Assembly: GCA_937888775.1 (NCBI GenBank)
Contig: CALAQT010000301.1
Location: forward strand, 1 to 5,395
Origin: an uncultured Actinomycetes bacterium
Lineage (GTDB): Bacteria > Actinomycetota > Thermoleophilia > Solirubrobacterales > Solirubrobacteraceae
Direction of reading: 5' to 3'
Length of the DNA stretch: 5,395 nucleotides
Both the position numbers and the translations under genes were made by a program. This document shows positions 1 through 5,395 of the stretch, piece by piece (position 1 is the first letter of the stretch; every line of letters starts with the position of its first letter). The notes beneath the pieces were generated by a model. The model was not told where the DNA came from, made no database searches, and was given only the letters and a program-made list of their open reading frames with translations.

Positions 1-3
1 TAG

Positions 4-20
4 TAGTGCTTTGGTAGCTT
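4..20 (+). repeat. Left terminal inverted repeat (IRL) of the IS
   Basis: TAGTGCTTTGGTAGCTT matches the reverse complement of 1464-1480 without a mismatch. Including the palindromic CTAG target, the match runs from 1 to 20. A second copy of TTTGGTAG (10-17) follows at 21-28 and is not mirrored at the right end. Confidence 0.93.
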
Positions 21-41
21 TTTGGTAGGAGTTTGTGGTGG

Positions 42-70
42 TTGTGGCGAATCCTTCTGGCGTTGATTAT
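42..70 (+). promoter_or_regulatory. Possible transposase promoter
   Basis: TTGTGG (42-47) and GATTAT (65-70) are separated by 17 bp and resemble sigma-70-type -35 and -10 boxes, with 3/6 and 4/6 matches to TTGACA and TATAAT. Transcription would begin near 77, just before the ribosome binding site, giving a very short leader. The match is modest and in-silico only. Confidence 0.3.
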
Positions 71-79
71 TCGATGCGG

Positions 80-84
80 GGAGG
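80..84 (+). promoter_or_regulatory. Ribosome binding site that decides the transposase start
   Basis: GGAGG lies 5 nt before the ATG at 90 and only 2 nt before the ATG at 87. This favours 90 over both 87 and the upstream TTG at 33, which has no such site and would add a run unlike the rest of the protein. Confidence 0.6.
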
Positions 85-89
85 TCATG

Positions 90-1337
90 ATGGCGGCTGT
101 GGCGGTGGCGGATTCGTCGGTAGAGGTAGATGGTCCCTCGGCTGTGCGGGAGCGTTTGGAGGCGTTCGGGGTCGAGGTTTTGGCTGGGGCTGTGAACCGG
201 CCGGTGCAGCTGGTCAATGGCGGGGTGTATCTGCGTGGGCTGATCGAGGATGGTGCTCGTAAGTCGCTTGAGCCGATGGTCGCGCGGCTGGGCTCAGGGG
301 CTGACTATGAGAGCTTGCAGAATTTCTTGGCGGTGAGCACGTGGGATCCGGCGCTGGTGGTGCGCGCTGTGGCAGAGCGCCTCGCGCCAGAGATCGATGT
401 GCAGGCGTGGGTGCTCGATGACACTGGCTTTCCGAAGGACGGGGAGTGCTCGCCGGGGGTCAAGCGCCAGTACTCCGGGACGCTGGGGAAGATCGGTAAC
501 TGCCAGATCGGCGTTTCCGTGCACGCGGTCGGGCGGGAGGGAACGGTCCCGTTGGGGTGGGCGCTTTACCTACCCGAGGAGTGGTGCGAGGACCCTGAGC
601 GCCGCCGAGTAGCGAAGATCCCCGCCGAGGTCGAGTTTCAGACCAAGCCCGAGCTGGGGGTGGAACTGATCGAGCGGGCCGCTGACTGGAAGATCGCCAA
701 GGCGCCGGTGCTCGGCGACCAGGCCTATGGCGATAACACCGTGCTGCGCGAACGCCTGCACGACTCAGAGCTCCAGTACGTCCTGTCCGTCGGCGCCGAG
801 ACGAAGGTATTCACGCCAGAGACGACTTTCACGGTCCCAGAGCGCCAGGGCAAGCCGGGGGCCCCGCATAGCCGGCCGCGTCCCGGCCGCGAGCCGGTCG
901 CGATCGCCCAACTGATCGCCGGCCTCGGCGAGGAGCAGTTCCAGACCGTCACATTCCGCGACGGTCCCGACGCAAAACCCGTCACCTCACGCTTCTGCTT
1001 TCTACGCGTCAGGGCCGCCAACCGCGCTAAGAAGCGCACGCCGTGGCCGCCACGCGAGGAGTGGCTGATCGCCGAGTGGCCCGAGGGCCATGATCAGCCG
1101 AGTGACTACTGGATCAGCAACCTGCCCGCCGACACCGAGCCCGAGCAGCTCGCGCGCCTCGCGCGGCTGCGCTGGAAGATCGAGCTGGACTACAAACAGC
1201 TCAAGGGCGAGCTCGGCCTCGACCACTACGAGGGACGCTCCTACCTCGGCTGGTACCACCACACCGCGCTCGTCACCGCCGCCCACGGCTTCCTCACCCT
1301 GGAGCGCCAAAACCCAAAAGCCCCGCGGCCGGCCTGA
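90..1337 (+). CDS. IS701-family DDE transposase, main frame (C-terminus cut by a frame change)
   Basis: This is the enzyme that would move the surrounding element by DDE cut-and-paste transposition. Residues below are numbered from the ATG at 90 (415 aa). The first catalytic Asp lies in VLDDTGF (D110/D111), followed by the family-typical KRQYSGTLGKIGNCQIG block. The second Asp is D210 in VLGDQAYGDN. The catalytic Glu is E365, in an R(361)-x3-E-x6-K(372) signature typical of IS4/IS701-type transposases. The main frame stops at TGA 1335-1337, just after LERQNPK. The expected family C-terminus (a hydrophobic stretch, then a Cys-rich tail) is encoded in the -1 frame to 1462, so the complete protein would be about 457 aa. 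Either this copy carries a 1-nt deletion or it uses programmed frameshifting. Codons in the first part are richer in G and T and those in the last third richer in C than the neighbouring genes. The start at 87 or 90 is uncertain by one codon. Confidence 0.9.
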   Translation: MAAVAVADSSVEVDGPSAVRERLEAFGVEVLAGAVNRPVQLVNGGVYLRGLIEDGARKSLEPMVARLGSGADYESLQNFLAVSTWDPALVVRAVAERLAPEIDVQAWVLDDTGFPKDGECSPGVKRQYSGTLGKIGNCQIGVSVHAVGREGTVPLGWALYLPEEWCEDPERRRVAKIPAEVEFQTKPELGVELIERAADWKIAKAPVLGDQAYGDNTVLRERLHDSELQYVLSVGAETKVFTPETTFTVPERQGKPGAPHSRPRPGREPVAIAQLIAGLGEEQFQTVTFRDGPDAKPVTSRFCFLRVRAANRAKKRTPWPPREEWLIAEWPEGHDQPSDYWISNLPADTEPEQLARLARLRWKIELDYKQLKGELGLDHYEGRSYLGWYHHTALVTAAHGFLTLERQNPKAPRPA

Positions 1338-1462
1338 CCCTCCCACAGGCAGTCCTCCTGCTCCAGCCCCTATTCAAGTGCTGGACCGGCCGCTGCACCA
1401 CCTGCCAGCAACCCATCAACCCCAACGACATACCCCTCCACCAGCCACCACAAGAAGAGTGA
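1310..1462 (+). other. C-terminal part of the transposase in the -1 frame
   Basis: Reading in the -1 frame gives a continuous 47-codon tail from 1319 to the TGA at 1460-1462. It begins SPAAGLTLPQAVLLLQPLF and continues with KCWTGRCTTCQQP. The hydrophobic segment followed by a C-x5-C-x2-C cluster is what I recall as the normal end of actinobacterial IS701-type transposases, so it is the displaced C-terminus rather than chance. The TGA lies 2 nt before the right inverted repeat. It has no start signal of its own and would be made only by frameshifting or after repair of a 1-nt deletion. Confidence 0.8.
1313..1393 (+). promoter_or_regulatory. Candidate -1 ribosomal frameshift signal
   Basis: C CCA AAA (1313-1319) fits the X XXY YYZ slippery pattern in exactly the right phase, because CCA and AAA are zero-frame codons. 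Five nucleotides later GCGGCCGG (1325-1332) is perfectly complementary to CCGGCCGC (1386-1393), giving an 8-bp GC stem with a 53-nt loop. The zero-frame TGA (1335-1337) follows within the loop. Slippage would join 410 zero-frame residues to the 47-residue tail. The arrangement is visible; its function is inferred. A simple 1-nt loss in the nearby A or C runs would explain the break equally well. Confidence 0.4.
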
Positions 1463-1463
1463 C

Positions 1464-1480
1464 AAGCTACCAAAGCACTA
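1464..1480 (-). repeat. Right terminal inverted repeat (IRR) of the IS
   Basis: AAGCTACCAAAGCACTA is the exact reverse complement of positions 4-20. It starts one base after the TGA at 1460-1462 that closes the -1-frame end of the transposase, so the coding region runs right up to the element end. Confidence 0.93.
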
Positions 1481-1484
1481 CTAG
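1481..1484. repeat. Right copy of the CTAG target-site duplication
   Basis: CTAG directly follows the right inverted repeat. The left copy is represented by TAG at 1-3, with its first base outside the window. The minus-strand TAG at 1483-1481 is also the stop codon of the adjacent cyclase gene, so the duplication preserves that stop. The left C must be confirmed from upstream sequence. Confidence 0.8.
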
Positions 1485-3199
1485 ACGGGTCGGAGTGCCG
1501 GGTGTCCGTCGCTCGGACGCAGGCTGACGTCGAACAGGGTGTAGCGGTTCTTTCCTGCTGCCTTTGCGGCGTAGAGCGCTAGGTCTGCGTCTCGTATCAG
1601 CTGATCGGCGGTTTCGTAGCGTCCGGCGGCCAGGCCGATGCTCACGGTCACCGACATACTGCCGCTCGCGCCGCCAAGCTCTATCGGCTCGCGAAGGAGC
1701 TGGATCATGCGGTCGGCGAGCGACTCAAGGGCAACGTCGTCGCGTGAGGAGTCGACCAGGACGATGAACTCGTCTCCCCCGAGGCGGCCCACGGTGTCCT
1801 GATCGCGCACCGCGCTCTGCAGGCGTTCGCCCACAACCGTTAGCAGCAGGTCTCCTGCCGCATGGCCGAGGCTGTCGTTGACGTCCTTGAACCCGTCGAC
1901 GTCGACGTACAGCGCGCCCGCGACCACGTCCGGGTCGCGGGTGGAGCGCGCAAGCATGCGCTCGGCGCGGTCGAGCACCAGCGAGCGGTTCGGCAGGCCC
2001 GTCAGCGGGTCGTGCAGGGCCAGCTCGAAGAGCTCGCCGTTCTTCTCCGAGAGCTCTCGAGTCTTCTCGCGCACGAGCGCCAGCGCGCGCATGCGCCCGG
2101 TTCCGAGGACCGACACAAACAGCCCGATCAACACGCTCAGCAGGCTTCCCCCGACCAGCACGGTGAGCGCGTTGTCGTTGCTGAACACGCTGGCGGAGAT
2201 GCTCGCACTGAAGCTCTGCATGGTCCAGCCTTCATCCTGCTGTAGCCCCGCTTCTCGGCCGACAGCCACTGGAATAGTTGCGCTCTGCGCCCCGGCGGGA
2301 GGTTTGCCGCTCGCGAACGCGACGTGCGAGTAACGCGTGTTGAAGTGAAACACCACGACCGCGCCAGGATGACCGACGAGCGCTGTTTGCAGCAACACCC
2401 GCGGCTGGATCCGCTCCCCCAGCCATCCCAGGAACGCCTGCCGGCGCCCCTGCACCGTCGACGGCGTGACTCCAGTGCGATACACCGGCGTTCCCACTCC
2501 CAAACCTGTAGCGCCCACCTCTGCGACCGGCGCATAGCCGGTCAGCCCGGAATCGCGGGTCGCGATCATCGGCCTGATGAGCTCGCAGTAGTCCAGTCCC
2601 TGCGGCACGACGGCGGCTGCATCGCTCGCCAGCCCCGCGACCGCCAGGCAGTAGTACGGGCGCTTACCCGCAGGCAGGATCTGGAACCCTCCGGATGGAG
2701 GCACCGATGTTGGCCCCAGGGGCCGAAGCGGATCCCGCGCCTCGTGGGCTTCGAAGGCTCCCAGCTGGGACGCTTCCACGAACTTCACCAAGCCGATGTT
2801 CTGCAACTCCGGGTATCGCTGGATCGCGTTCATCGATTCGATCCATCTGTCGAAGGCTGCCGGCGTAACGTTCGGATTGCTCGCAACGAATGCGCTCGTG
2901 CTCATCGTGAGGTCTTCCTCCCGGCGGATGGCCAGCTTGAGCACCGAGGTGATCTCCGCTGCGGTCAGGTGGGACGCGAGCCGTTGCTGCTGCGCATCCG
3001 ATCTGGCCACCGTCCGTGCTCCGAACACCGCACCGAGCACGCCTGCGAGCACCAGCATGACCGCGGCGGTCGCCCACAGGCTCCCGCGGCGGCCGATCAG
3101 CAGCCGCGCGCCGGCGCGCGGGCCGATGCGTGACGCGTGGGGCGGCGCCGGCTCGGACTCTGGGCCGATCGTCGCGCTACCGGTTTCGCTCTCCGACAC
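1481..3199 (-). CDS. Membrane-bound diguanylate cyclase with CHASE sensor domain (GGDEF)
   Basis: This protein should condense two GTP into cyclic di-GMP in response to an extracytoplasmic signal. The 572 residues read in order: a proline-rich cytoplasmic tail (1-40), transmembrane helix 1 (about 44-65), an extracytoplasmic CHASE-type sensor (about 95-335, with FDRWIESMNAIQRYPELQNI), transmembrane helix 2 (about 345-367), a charged signalling helix (368-395) and a GGDEF domain (about 396-558). The active-site motif GGDEF is intact at 474-478, metal-binding D433 and the NDSLGHAAGD segment are present, and the inhibitory I-site RDQD (465-468) lies five residues upstream. It should therefore be an active, product-inhibited cyclase. 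There is no EAL domain, so no phosphodiesterase activity is expected. The start is GTG (3199-3197) with a weak GAG-type site 5 nt upstream. The stop TAG lies inside the CTAG duplicated by the IS. The transposase gene runs convergently towards it. The CHASE ligand is unknown. Confidence 0.92.
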   Translation of the reverse strand: MSESETGSATIGPESEPAPPHASRIGPRAGARLLIGRRGSLWATAAVMLVLAGVLGAVFGARTVARSDAQQQRLASHLTAAEITSVLKLAIRREEDLTMSTSAFVASNPNVTPAAFDRWIESMNAIQRYPELQNIGLVKFVEASQLGAFEAHEARDPLRPLGPTSVPPSGGFQILPAGKRPYYCLAVAGLASDAAAVVPQGLDYCELIRPMIATRDSGLTGYAPVAEVGATGLGVGTPVYRTGVTPSTVQGRRQAFLGWLGERIQPRVLLQTALVGHPGAVVVFHFNTRYSHVAFASGKPPAGAQSATIPVAVGREAGLQQDEGWTMQSFSASISASVFSNDNALTVLVGGSLLSVLIGLFVSVLGTGRMRALALVREKTRELSEKNGELFELALHDPLTGLPNRSLVLDRAERMLARSTRDPDVVAGALYVDVDGFKDVNDSLGHAAGDLLLTVVGERLQSAVRDQDTVGRLGGDEFIVLVDSSRDDVALESLADRMIQLLREPIELGGASGSMSVTVSIGLAAGRYETADQLIRDADLALYAAKAAGKNRYTLFDVSLRPSDGHPALRPV

Positions 3200-3230
3200 G
3201 TGATCTCATCTCTGGTCTGTCTGCGCATCG

Positions 3231-3244
3231 CACACGAGCGTGTG
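3231..3244. promoter_or_regulatory. 14-bp palindrome upstream of the cyclase gene
   Basis: CACACGAGCGTGTG has 6-bp perfect arms around a 2-bp centre and lies 31-45 bp upstream of the cyclase GTG start. Its size and position suit a dimeric regulator's operator, but no family consensus is recognised and chance is possible in such GC-rich DNA. Confidence 0.25.
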
Positions 3245-3434
3245 AACGCGCAGCCCGGGAGCGTCGGGTCCCGGCTGCCCGGCAGTCGAGAGGCCGCCAC
3301 TGGTAATCGTCTCGGCATATTGGGCGCTCTTCTTTAGCGCTTGGCCGGCGCGCGAGCATTTGGCGGCGCGATGCGCATCGAGACCGAGGAGGGTCAGGGA
3401 TAACACCGCTGCGCCCCGATCCGGCCCCCGCGCT

Positions 3435-3459
3435 GGAGGGCGCCGTCGAGGGCGCCTCC
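3435..3459. other. GC-rich hairpin
   Basis: GGAGGGCGCC (3435-3444) pairs with GGCGCCTCC (3451-3459) through 9 bp with one bulged G and a 6-nt loop. No T-run follows on either strand, so it is not a standard intrinsic terminator. It may be a chance product of GC-rich DNA or a relic of the degraded transporter locus. Confidence 0.3.
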
Positions 3460-3502
3460 GTAGCGCTACCCGGGGAGCTCGGCGGGTCGCTAGCGGGGCG
3501 GC

Positions 3503-3715
3503 ATGAACCCCACCAAGGTCCTCGTTCTGAGCCAGGTCGTGCTGTCCTTCGGCATTCCATTCACCCTCGTGCCGCTCGTCCTGCTCACCGGCCGCCGAGA
3601 CGTCATGGGCGTCCACGTCAACCGCCGCCTCACCACCATCCTCGCCTAGGGCTGCGCCGGCGTGATCAGCCTGCTAAACGTCTTCCTGCTCTACCAACAG
3701 TTCTTCATGAGCTGA
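3503..3715 (+). pseudogene. Remnant of the C-terminus of an Nramp/MntH-family divalent metal transporter
   Basis: Plus-strand translation gives MNPTKVLVLSQVVLSFGIPF, then TLVPLVLLTGRRDVMGVHVN, then RRLTTILA, a TAG (3647-3649), and after it GCAGVISLLNVFLLYQQFFMS to TGA 3713-3715. SQVVLSFGIPF, the xLMG/VMGxxVN segment and the final LNVFLLYQ helix are the recognisable end of Nramp proton-coupled Mn2+/Fe2+ importers such as MntH. Intact members are roughly 400-430 aa; only about the last 70 codons remain. The TAG replaces what is usually Trp in this family, a one-base TGG to TAG change. Upstream, an in-frame TAG at 3491-3493 ends the homology and no other Nramp segment was found back to 3200. The frame is otherwise intact, so decay looks fairly recent. 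It cannot make a transporter. Confidence 0.85.
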
Positions 3716-4067
3716 GCACCACTGGCGCGTCGAGGGCCAGGGCTACAGCGGCACGCCGAGGAGAGCCCCCGGCGCGACGCCAGTGCACCCGCCGAGATTG
3801 CCCAGGCAGTCGGTTAGCTGGAAGAGCAGCCGTGTCCACACGCGGGGCTTCCGCTCTCGCGTTGGACGAGCTCCACTTGTACCGGCGCAGGCTCCCGACA
3901 CGCTCGCTTACGCCCGGGCGAAGCAGGCGTCTCGCCCACCTCGGCCGTCGCTGCTCAGCCTCGTCCGTAGCGAGAACCGAGGACTCGAGGATCCGTGCGC
4001 TCGCTCGCCCGCGAAAACGATCGCGCACCGCAGTGGATTCTCCGGAAGAGCGGCGACGGAGAGGATC
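3716..4067. other. Intergenic region with no convincing gene
   Basis: Open frames on both strands here are Arg-rich with no recognisable motifs. The stretch holds a nested inverted repeat (3720-3785) right after the Nramp remnant. It also holds weak stems GTGCGC/GCGCAC (3995-4000 with 4023-4028) and CGCGA/TCGCG (4010-4014 with 4021-4025), which are alternatives lying about 40-75 nt beyond the minus-strand reductase stop. None is followed by a T-run. GAGGATCC occurs twice (3987-3994, 4061-4068). Confidence 0.6.
3720..3785. other. Nested inverted repeat just downstream of the Nramp remnant
   Basis: CACTGGCG (3720-3727) is the perfect reverse complement of CGCCAGTG (3778-3785). Inside it GGGCT (3740-3744) pairs with AGCCC (3764-3768). 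It starts 5 nt after the remnant's final TGA, so it may be a leftover transcription-end structure, although no T-run follows. Confidence 0.3.
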
Positions 4068-5045
4068 CTATCTGCTCGAAGCCGAAATGACCTTCTCGAT
4101 CTCGGCCTTGGTCAGCGACCCCGGGTGCACCCGCTCCCTGGCCGCCCTCAGCGCCAACTCCGTGAGCGCGCGATTGACTGGGGTGGGGATGCCGTGGAGG
4201 CGTCCCAAGAGCACAATCTCGCCATTGAGGTAGGCCGTCTCGATATCGCCGGTCGCCCGGGCAAGGCTCTGCCACGACGAGCCGCCCTTGTGCGCGACGC
4301 CAGCCACCGGCCGCAGCTCCTCGTGACCCTTGGCGCGTGCGGCGATCTCCTCCGGGCCGGCGTAGCCGATGCCGGTGGCTGTGTAACAAGCGAGTGCCTC
4401 CTCGCGTGCGCGACGCACAAGCTCCCCACCGCGAGCGTCTGACCCCAACAACGCCTCGACCGCATTGGCGAGATTCGACAGCAGCTTCCCGTACTTCCAG
4501 CGCATGATCTCGCCATCCACCCGCGAAGCAAACCCTGAGGCCAGCAGATCCGCGGCGATCCGCTGGGCACGCTCGTCGGAGCCGGTCGGTACGCAACCGA
4601 CATCCAGCACGCCGAGCGTAGGTGCCGAGAAGACCTGGATCACGCCGGGCTCGAGAAGCTGGGCTGCGACCCACACGAACATCCCGTATACGCCCTCAAA
4701 GTGGCGCAGCGCCGCGCGCTCGTTCTCAACCCCGTTTTGCGCACACACAACAGCCAACTTCGGGTCCGCCACCCCTACGAGCTCGTCGAGCGCCGCGGCG
4801 GTATCCTGGCTCTTCATCGCCAGCACCACGACATCGTCTGCTGCCAGCTTGACCTCTCGCACGGAGCCCACAGCGTGCACTGCAGATTGATACTCGCCGT
4901 CCGGGGTCTGGAGCGTCAGGCCCTCCGCCTGCAGCGCCTCGAGCTGGCGGCCGCGCGCGATCAGCAGAACCTCACACCCAGCCTGCTGAAGCCTGCCGCC
5001 AATTGCCCCGCCGATCGCCCCCGCCCCATAGACCACGTAGCGCAT
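4068..5045 (-). CDS. Ketopantoate reductase-family (PanE/ApbA) oxidoreductase
   Basis: Members reduce 2-dehydropantoate to (R)-pantoate with NADPH in the cytosol, for pantothenate and coenzyme A synthesis; many paralogues act on other 2-keto acids. The 325 residues match the usual family length of about 290-330. The N-terminus MRYVVYGAGAIGG carries the GxGxxG nucleotide-binding motif (G7-G12). K78 (MKSQ) and N104 (AQNG) sit at expected cofactor/substrate positions. The candidate catalytic Lys is K187 in WKYGKLLSN, and E269 in IETAYLNG aligns with the family's conserved Glu. The residue before YLNG is Ala (A271), where many members have Asp. The start is ATG 5045-5043, chosen because the Rossmann strand begins immediately; there is no clear ribosome binding site. 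No pantothenate genes adjoin it, so the true substrate is uncertain and no gene symbol is assigned. Confidence 0.88.
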   Translation of the reverse strand: MRYVVYGAGAIGGAIGGRLQQAGCEVLLIARGRQLEALQAEGLTLQTPDGEYQSAVHAVGSVREVKLAADDVVVLAMKSQDTAAALDELVGVADPKLAVVCAQNGVENERAALRHFEGVYGMFVWVAAQLLEPGVIQVFSAPTLGVLDVGCVPTGSDERAQRIAADLLASGFASRVDGEIMRWKYGKLLSNLANAVEALLGSDARGGELVRRAREEALACYTATGIGYAGPEEIAARAKGHEELRPVAGVAHKGGSSWQSLARATGDIETAYLNGEIVLLGRLHGIPTPVNRALTELALRAARERVHPGSLTKAEIEKVISASSR

Positions 5046-5051
5046 GAGCGC

Positions 5052-5057
5052 ACTATG
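5052..5057 (-). promoter_or_regulatory. Possible -10 box for a leaderless reductase transcript
   Basis: On the minus strand CATAGT (5057-5052) matches TATAAT at 4 of 6 positions and ends 6 nt before the reductase ATG, so transcription would start at or next to the A of the start codon. This fits the absence of a Shine-Dalgarno sequence. The -35 region (CACGGC at 17 bp) is poor. Confidence 0.25.
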
Positions 5058-5360
5058 CCGGATATCAATCGAGTGCCGTGGTCTCCGGCGCCCAGAGCGA
5101 CTCCTAGGCGGCAGACCGCGGCGACGCGCGCGCGAAACTCGGCGGCGCGGGTGACACTCGGCACGACGGCTTCTTCTCGTCGAGCTGGAGGCGTCTCGGC
5201 GTCGGCTCGGCAGGTTTCCGCTTCGGCCGACCAAAGCAGTCGTCTACCAAGCCTCCGTCGGTGCTATCGAGATTCGTCCGTAGCAGGTGCGAGCACTGCC
5301 CGTGATCGGAACGCTCGCTCAGCCAGCCACGAGCGCGAGCGGCGTGACCTCGCCGCCTGA

Positions 5361-5379
5361 CTGGATTCTATGAATCCAG
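5361..5379. repeat. Perfect 19-nt palindrome / hairpin
   Basis: CTGGATTCTATGAATCCAG has 8-bp perfect arms around TAT and is clearly more AT-rich than its surroundings. It could be a repressor operator for a gene beyond the right edge or a short terminator stem. No T-run follows on either strand, which favours an operator or a chance repeat. Confidence 0.4.
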
Positions 5380-5395
5380 GCTCTCGGGGGGTGTC

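Larger units (their letters stand above)
4..1480 (+). mobile_element. Complete IS701-family insertion sequence (1477 bp)
   Basis: Both ends are visible. Positions 4-20 (TAGTGCTTTGGTAGCTT) are the exact reverse complement of 1464-1480. Immediately outside the right end is CTAG (1481-1484), and the window starts with TAG at 1-3, consistent with the left CTAG copy whose C lies just outside. A 4-bp YTAR duplication, commonly CTAG, is known for the IS701 family. Because CTAG is itself palindromic, the apparent inverted repeat reads as 20 bp (1-20 versus 1464-1483). A single transposase gene fills the element from about 90 to 1462, close to both ends, as is usual for the family. There are no passenger genes. 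The boundaries are read directly from the sequence. The family rests on the transposase motifs plus the target site. Confidence 0.93.
3200..3493. other. Intergenic region between the cyclase gene and the Nramp remnant
   Basis: I see no gene here. Plus-strand frames between 3206 and 3493 are short or lack family resemblance, and the minus-strand open frames are Arg/Ala-rich GC-driven shadows. Contents noted: the palindrome at 3231-3244; an imperfect hairpin at 3252-3276 (CCGGGA/TCCCGG core); a 5-bp hairpin GCGCT/AGCGC at 3324-3340; and the stronger hairpin at 3435-3459. The cyclase promoter should lie here, but no clear -35/-10 pair was found. Confidence 0.6.
5046..5395. other. Region upstream of the reductase, no gene recognised
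   Basis: The minus-strand reading frame stays open for 63 codons above the reductase ATG, but it encodes an Arg/Ser-rich run typical of noncoding GC-rich DNA. Plus-strand frames ending at TGA 5358-5360 likewise look like shadows. The stretch probably holds the reductase promoter and the flank of a gene beyond the right edge. The only structured element noted is the palindrome at 5361-5379. Confidence 0.55.

Noticed and set aside
33..89. Upstream TTG start extending the transposase by 19 residues
   Set aside because: It has no ribosome binding site, it overlaps the likely promoter, and its Trp/Leu-rich content is unlike the family N-terminus. GGAGG is well placed for the ATG at 90.
1090..1527. 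Plus-strand 145-codon open frame overlapping the transposase end
   Set aside because: Low-complexity Ser/Thr/Pro/Arg content typical of an out-of-frame read. It is not the frame that carries the real transposase tail, and it runs through the IS end into the cyclase.
2324..3133. Plus-strand 269-codon open frame antisense to the cyclase
   Set aside because: Arg/His/Gln-rich composition without any domain, lying fully opposite a gene with clear CHASE and GGDEF domains. This is a GC-driven shadow.
3206..3616. Minus-strand 136-codon open frame opposite the Nramp remnant
   Set aside because: No recognisable motif. The opposite strand carries real Nramp homology over part of it, so this is a shadow.
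5046..5234. 63-codon upstream extension of the reductase frame
   Set aside because: Arg/Ser-rich with no family counterpart. The Rossmann strand starts at once after the ATG at 5045.
3961..5284. Repeated TCGTCCGTAGC (3961-3971 and 5274-5284) flanking the reductase gene
   Set aside because: Only 11 bp, with no extension or matching context, so it is expected by chance. It is not evidence for a mobile unit.
1..5395. CRISPR arrays, tRNA/rRNA genes, riboswitches, defence or secretion operons
   Set aside because: Scanned by eye on both strands. No regular spaced repeats, cloverleaf features, conserved aptamer motifs or multi-gene systems were seen.

Overview
The window is GC-rich, with strongly GC-biased third codon positions in the GGDEF and reductase genes. 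Together with the gene families present (an IS701-type transposase, a CHASE-GGDEF protein, an Nramp remnant), this suggests a high-GC actinomycete-like chromosome. That lineage is an inference from composition and family resemblance only; there is no marker gene here.

Layout: (1) Positions 4-1480 are one complete IS701-family insertion sequence of 1477 bp. It has perfect 17-bp terminal inverted repeats and a CTAG target duplication; the window opens inside the left copy. Its transposase is split by a -1 frame change near the C-terminus, and a slippery heptamer followed by a potential stem lies exactly at the junction. (2) Positions 1481-3199 on the minus strand encode a membrane-anchored diguanylate cyclase (CHASE sensor plus GGDEF). 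The IS landed on its stop codon, and the duplicated target restores that stop. (3) Positions 3200-4067 have no intact gene but contain a short plus-strand remnant of the C-terminus of an Nramp/MntH metal transporter, interrupted by an in-frame TAG. (4) Positions 4068-5045 on the minus strand encode a ketopantoate reductase-family oxidoreductase. (5) Positions 5046-5395 show no convincing gene and end with a perfect 19-nt palindrome.

The genes do not form an operon or a recognisable joint pathway. The cyclase and the reductase share a strand but are separated by about 870 bp carrying an opposite-strand relic. The picture is of a chromosomal region eroding by gene decay and IS insertion. I do not see a new defence, CRISPR or secretion system. 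The points most worth checking are the candidate programmed frameshift in the transposase, the insertion exactly on the cyclase stop codon, and the Nramp fossil.
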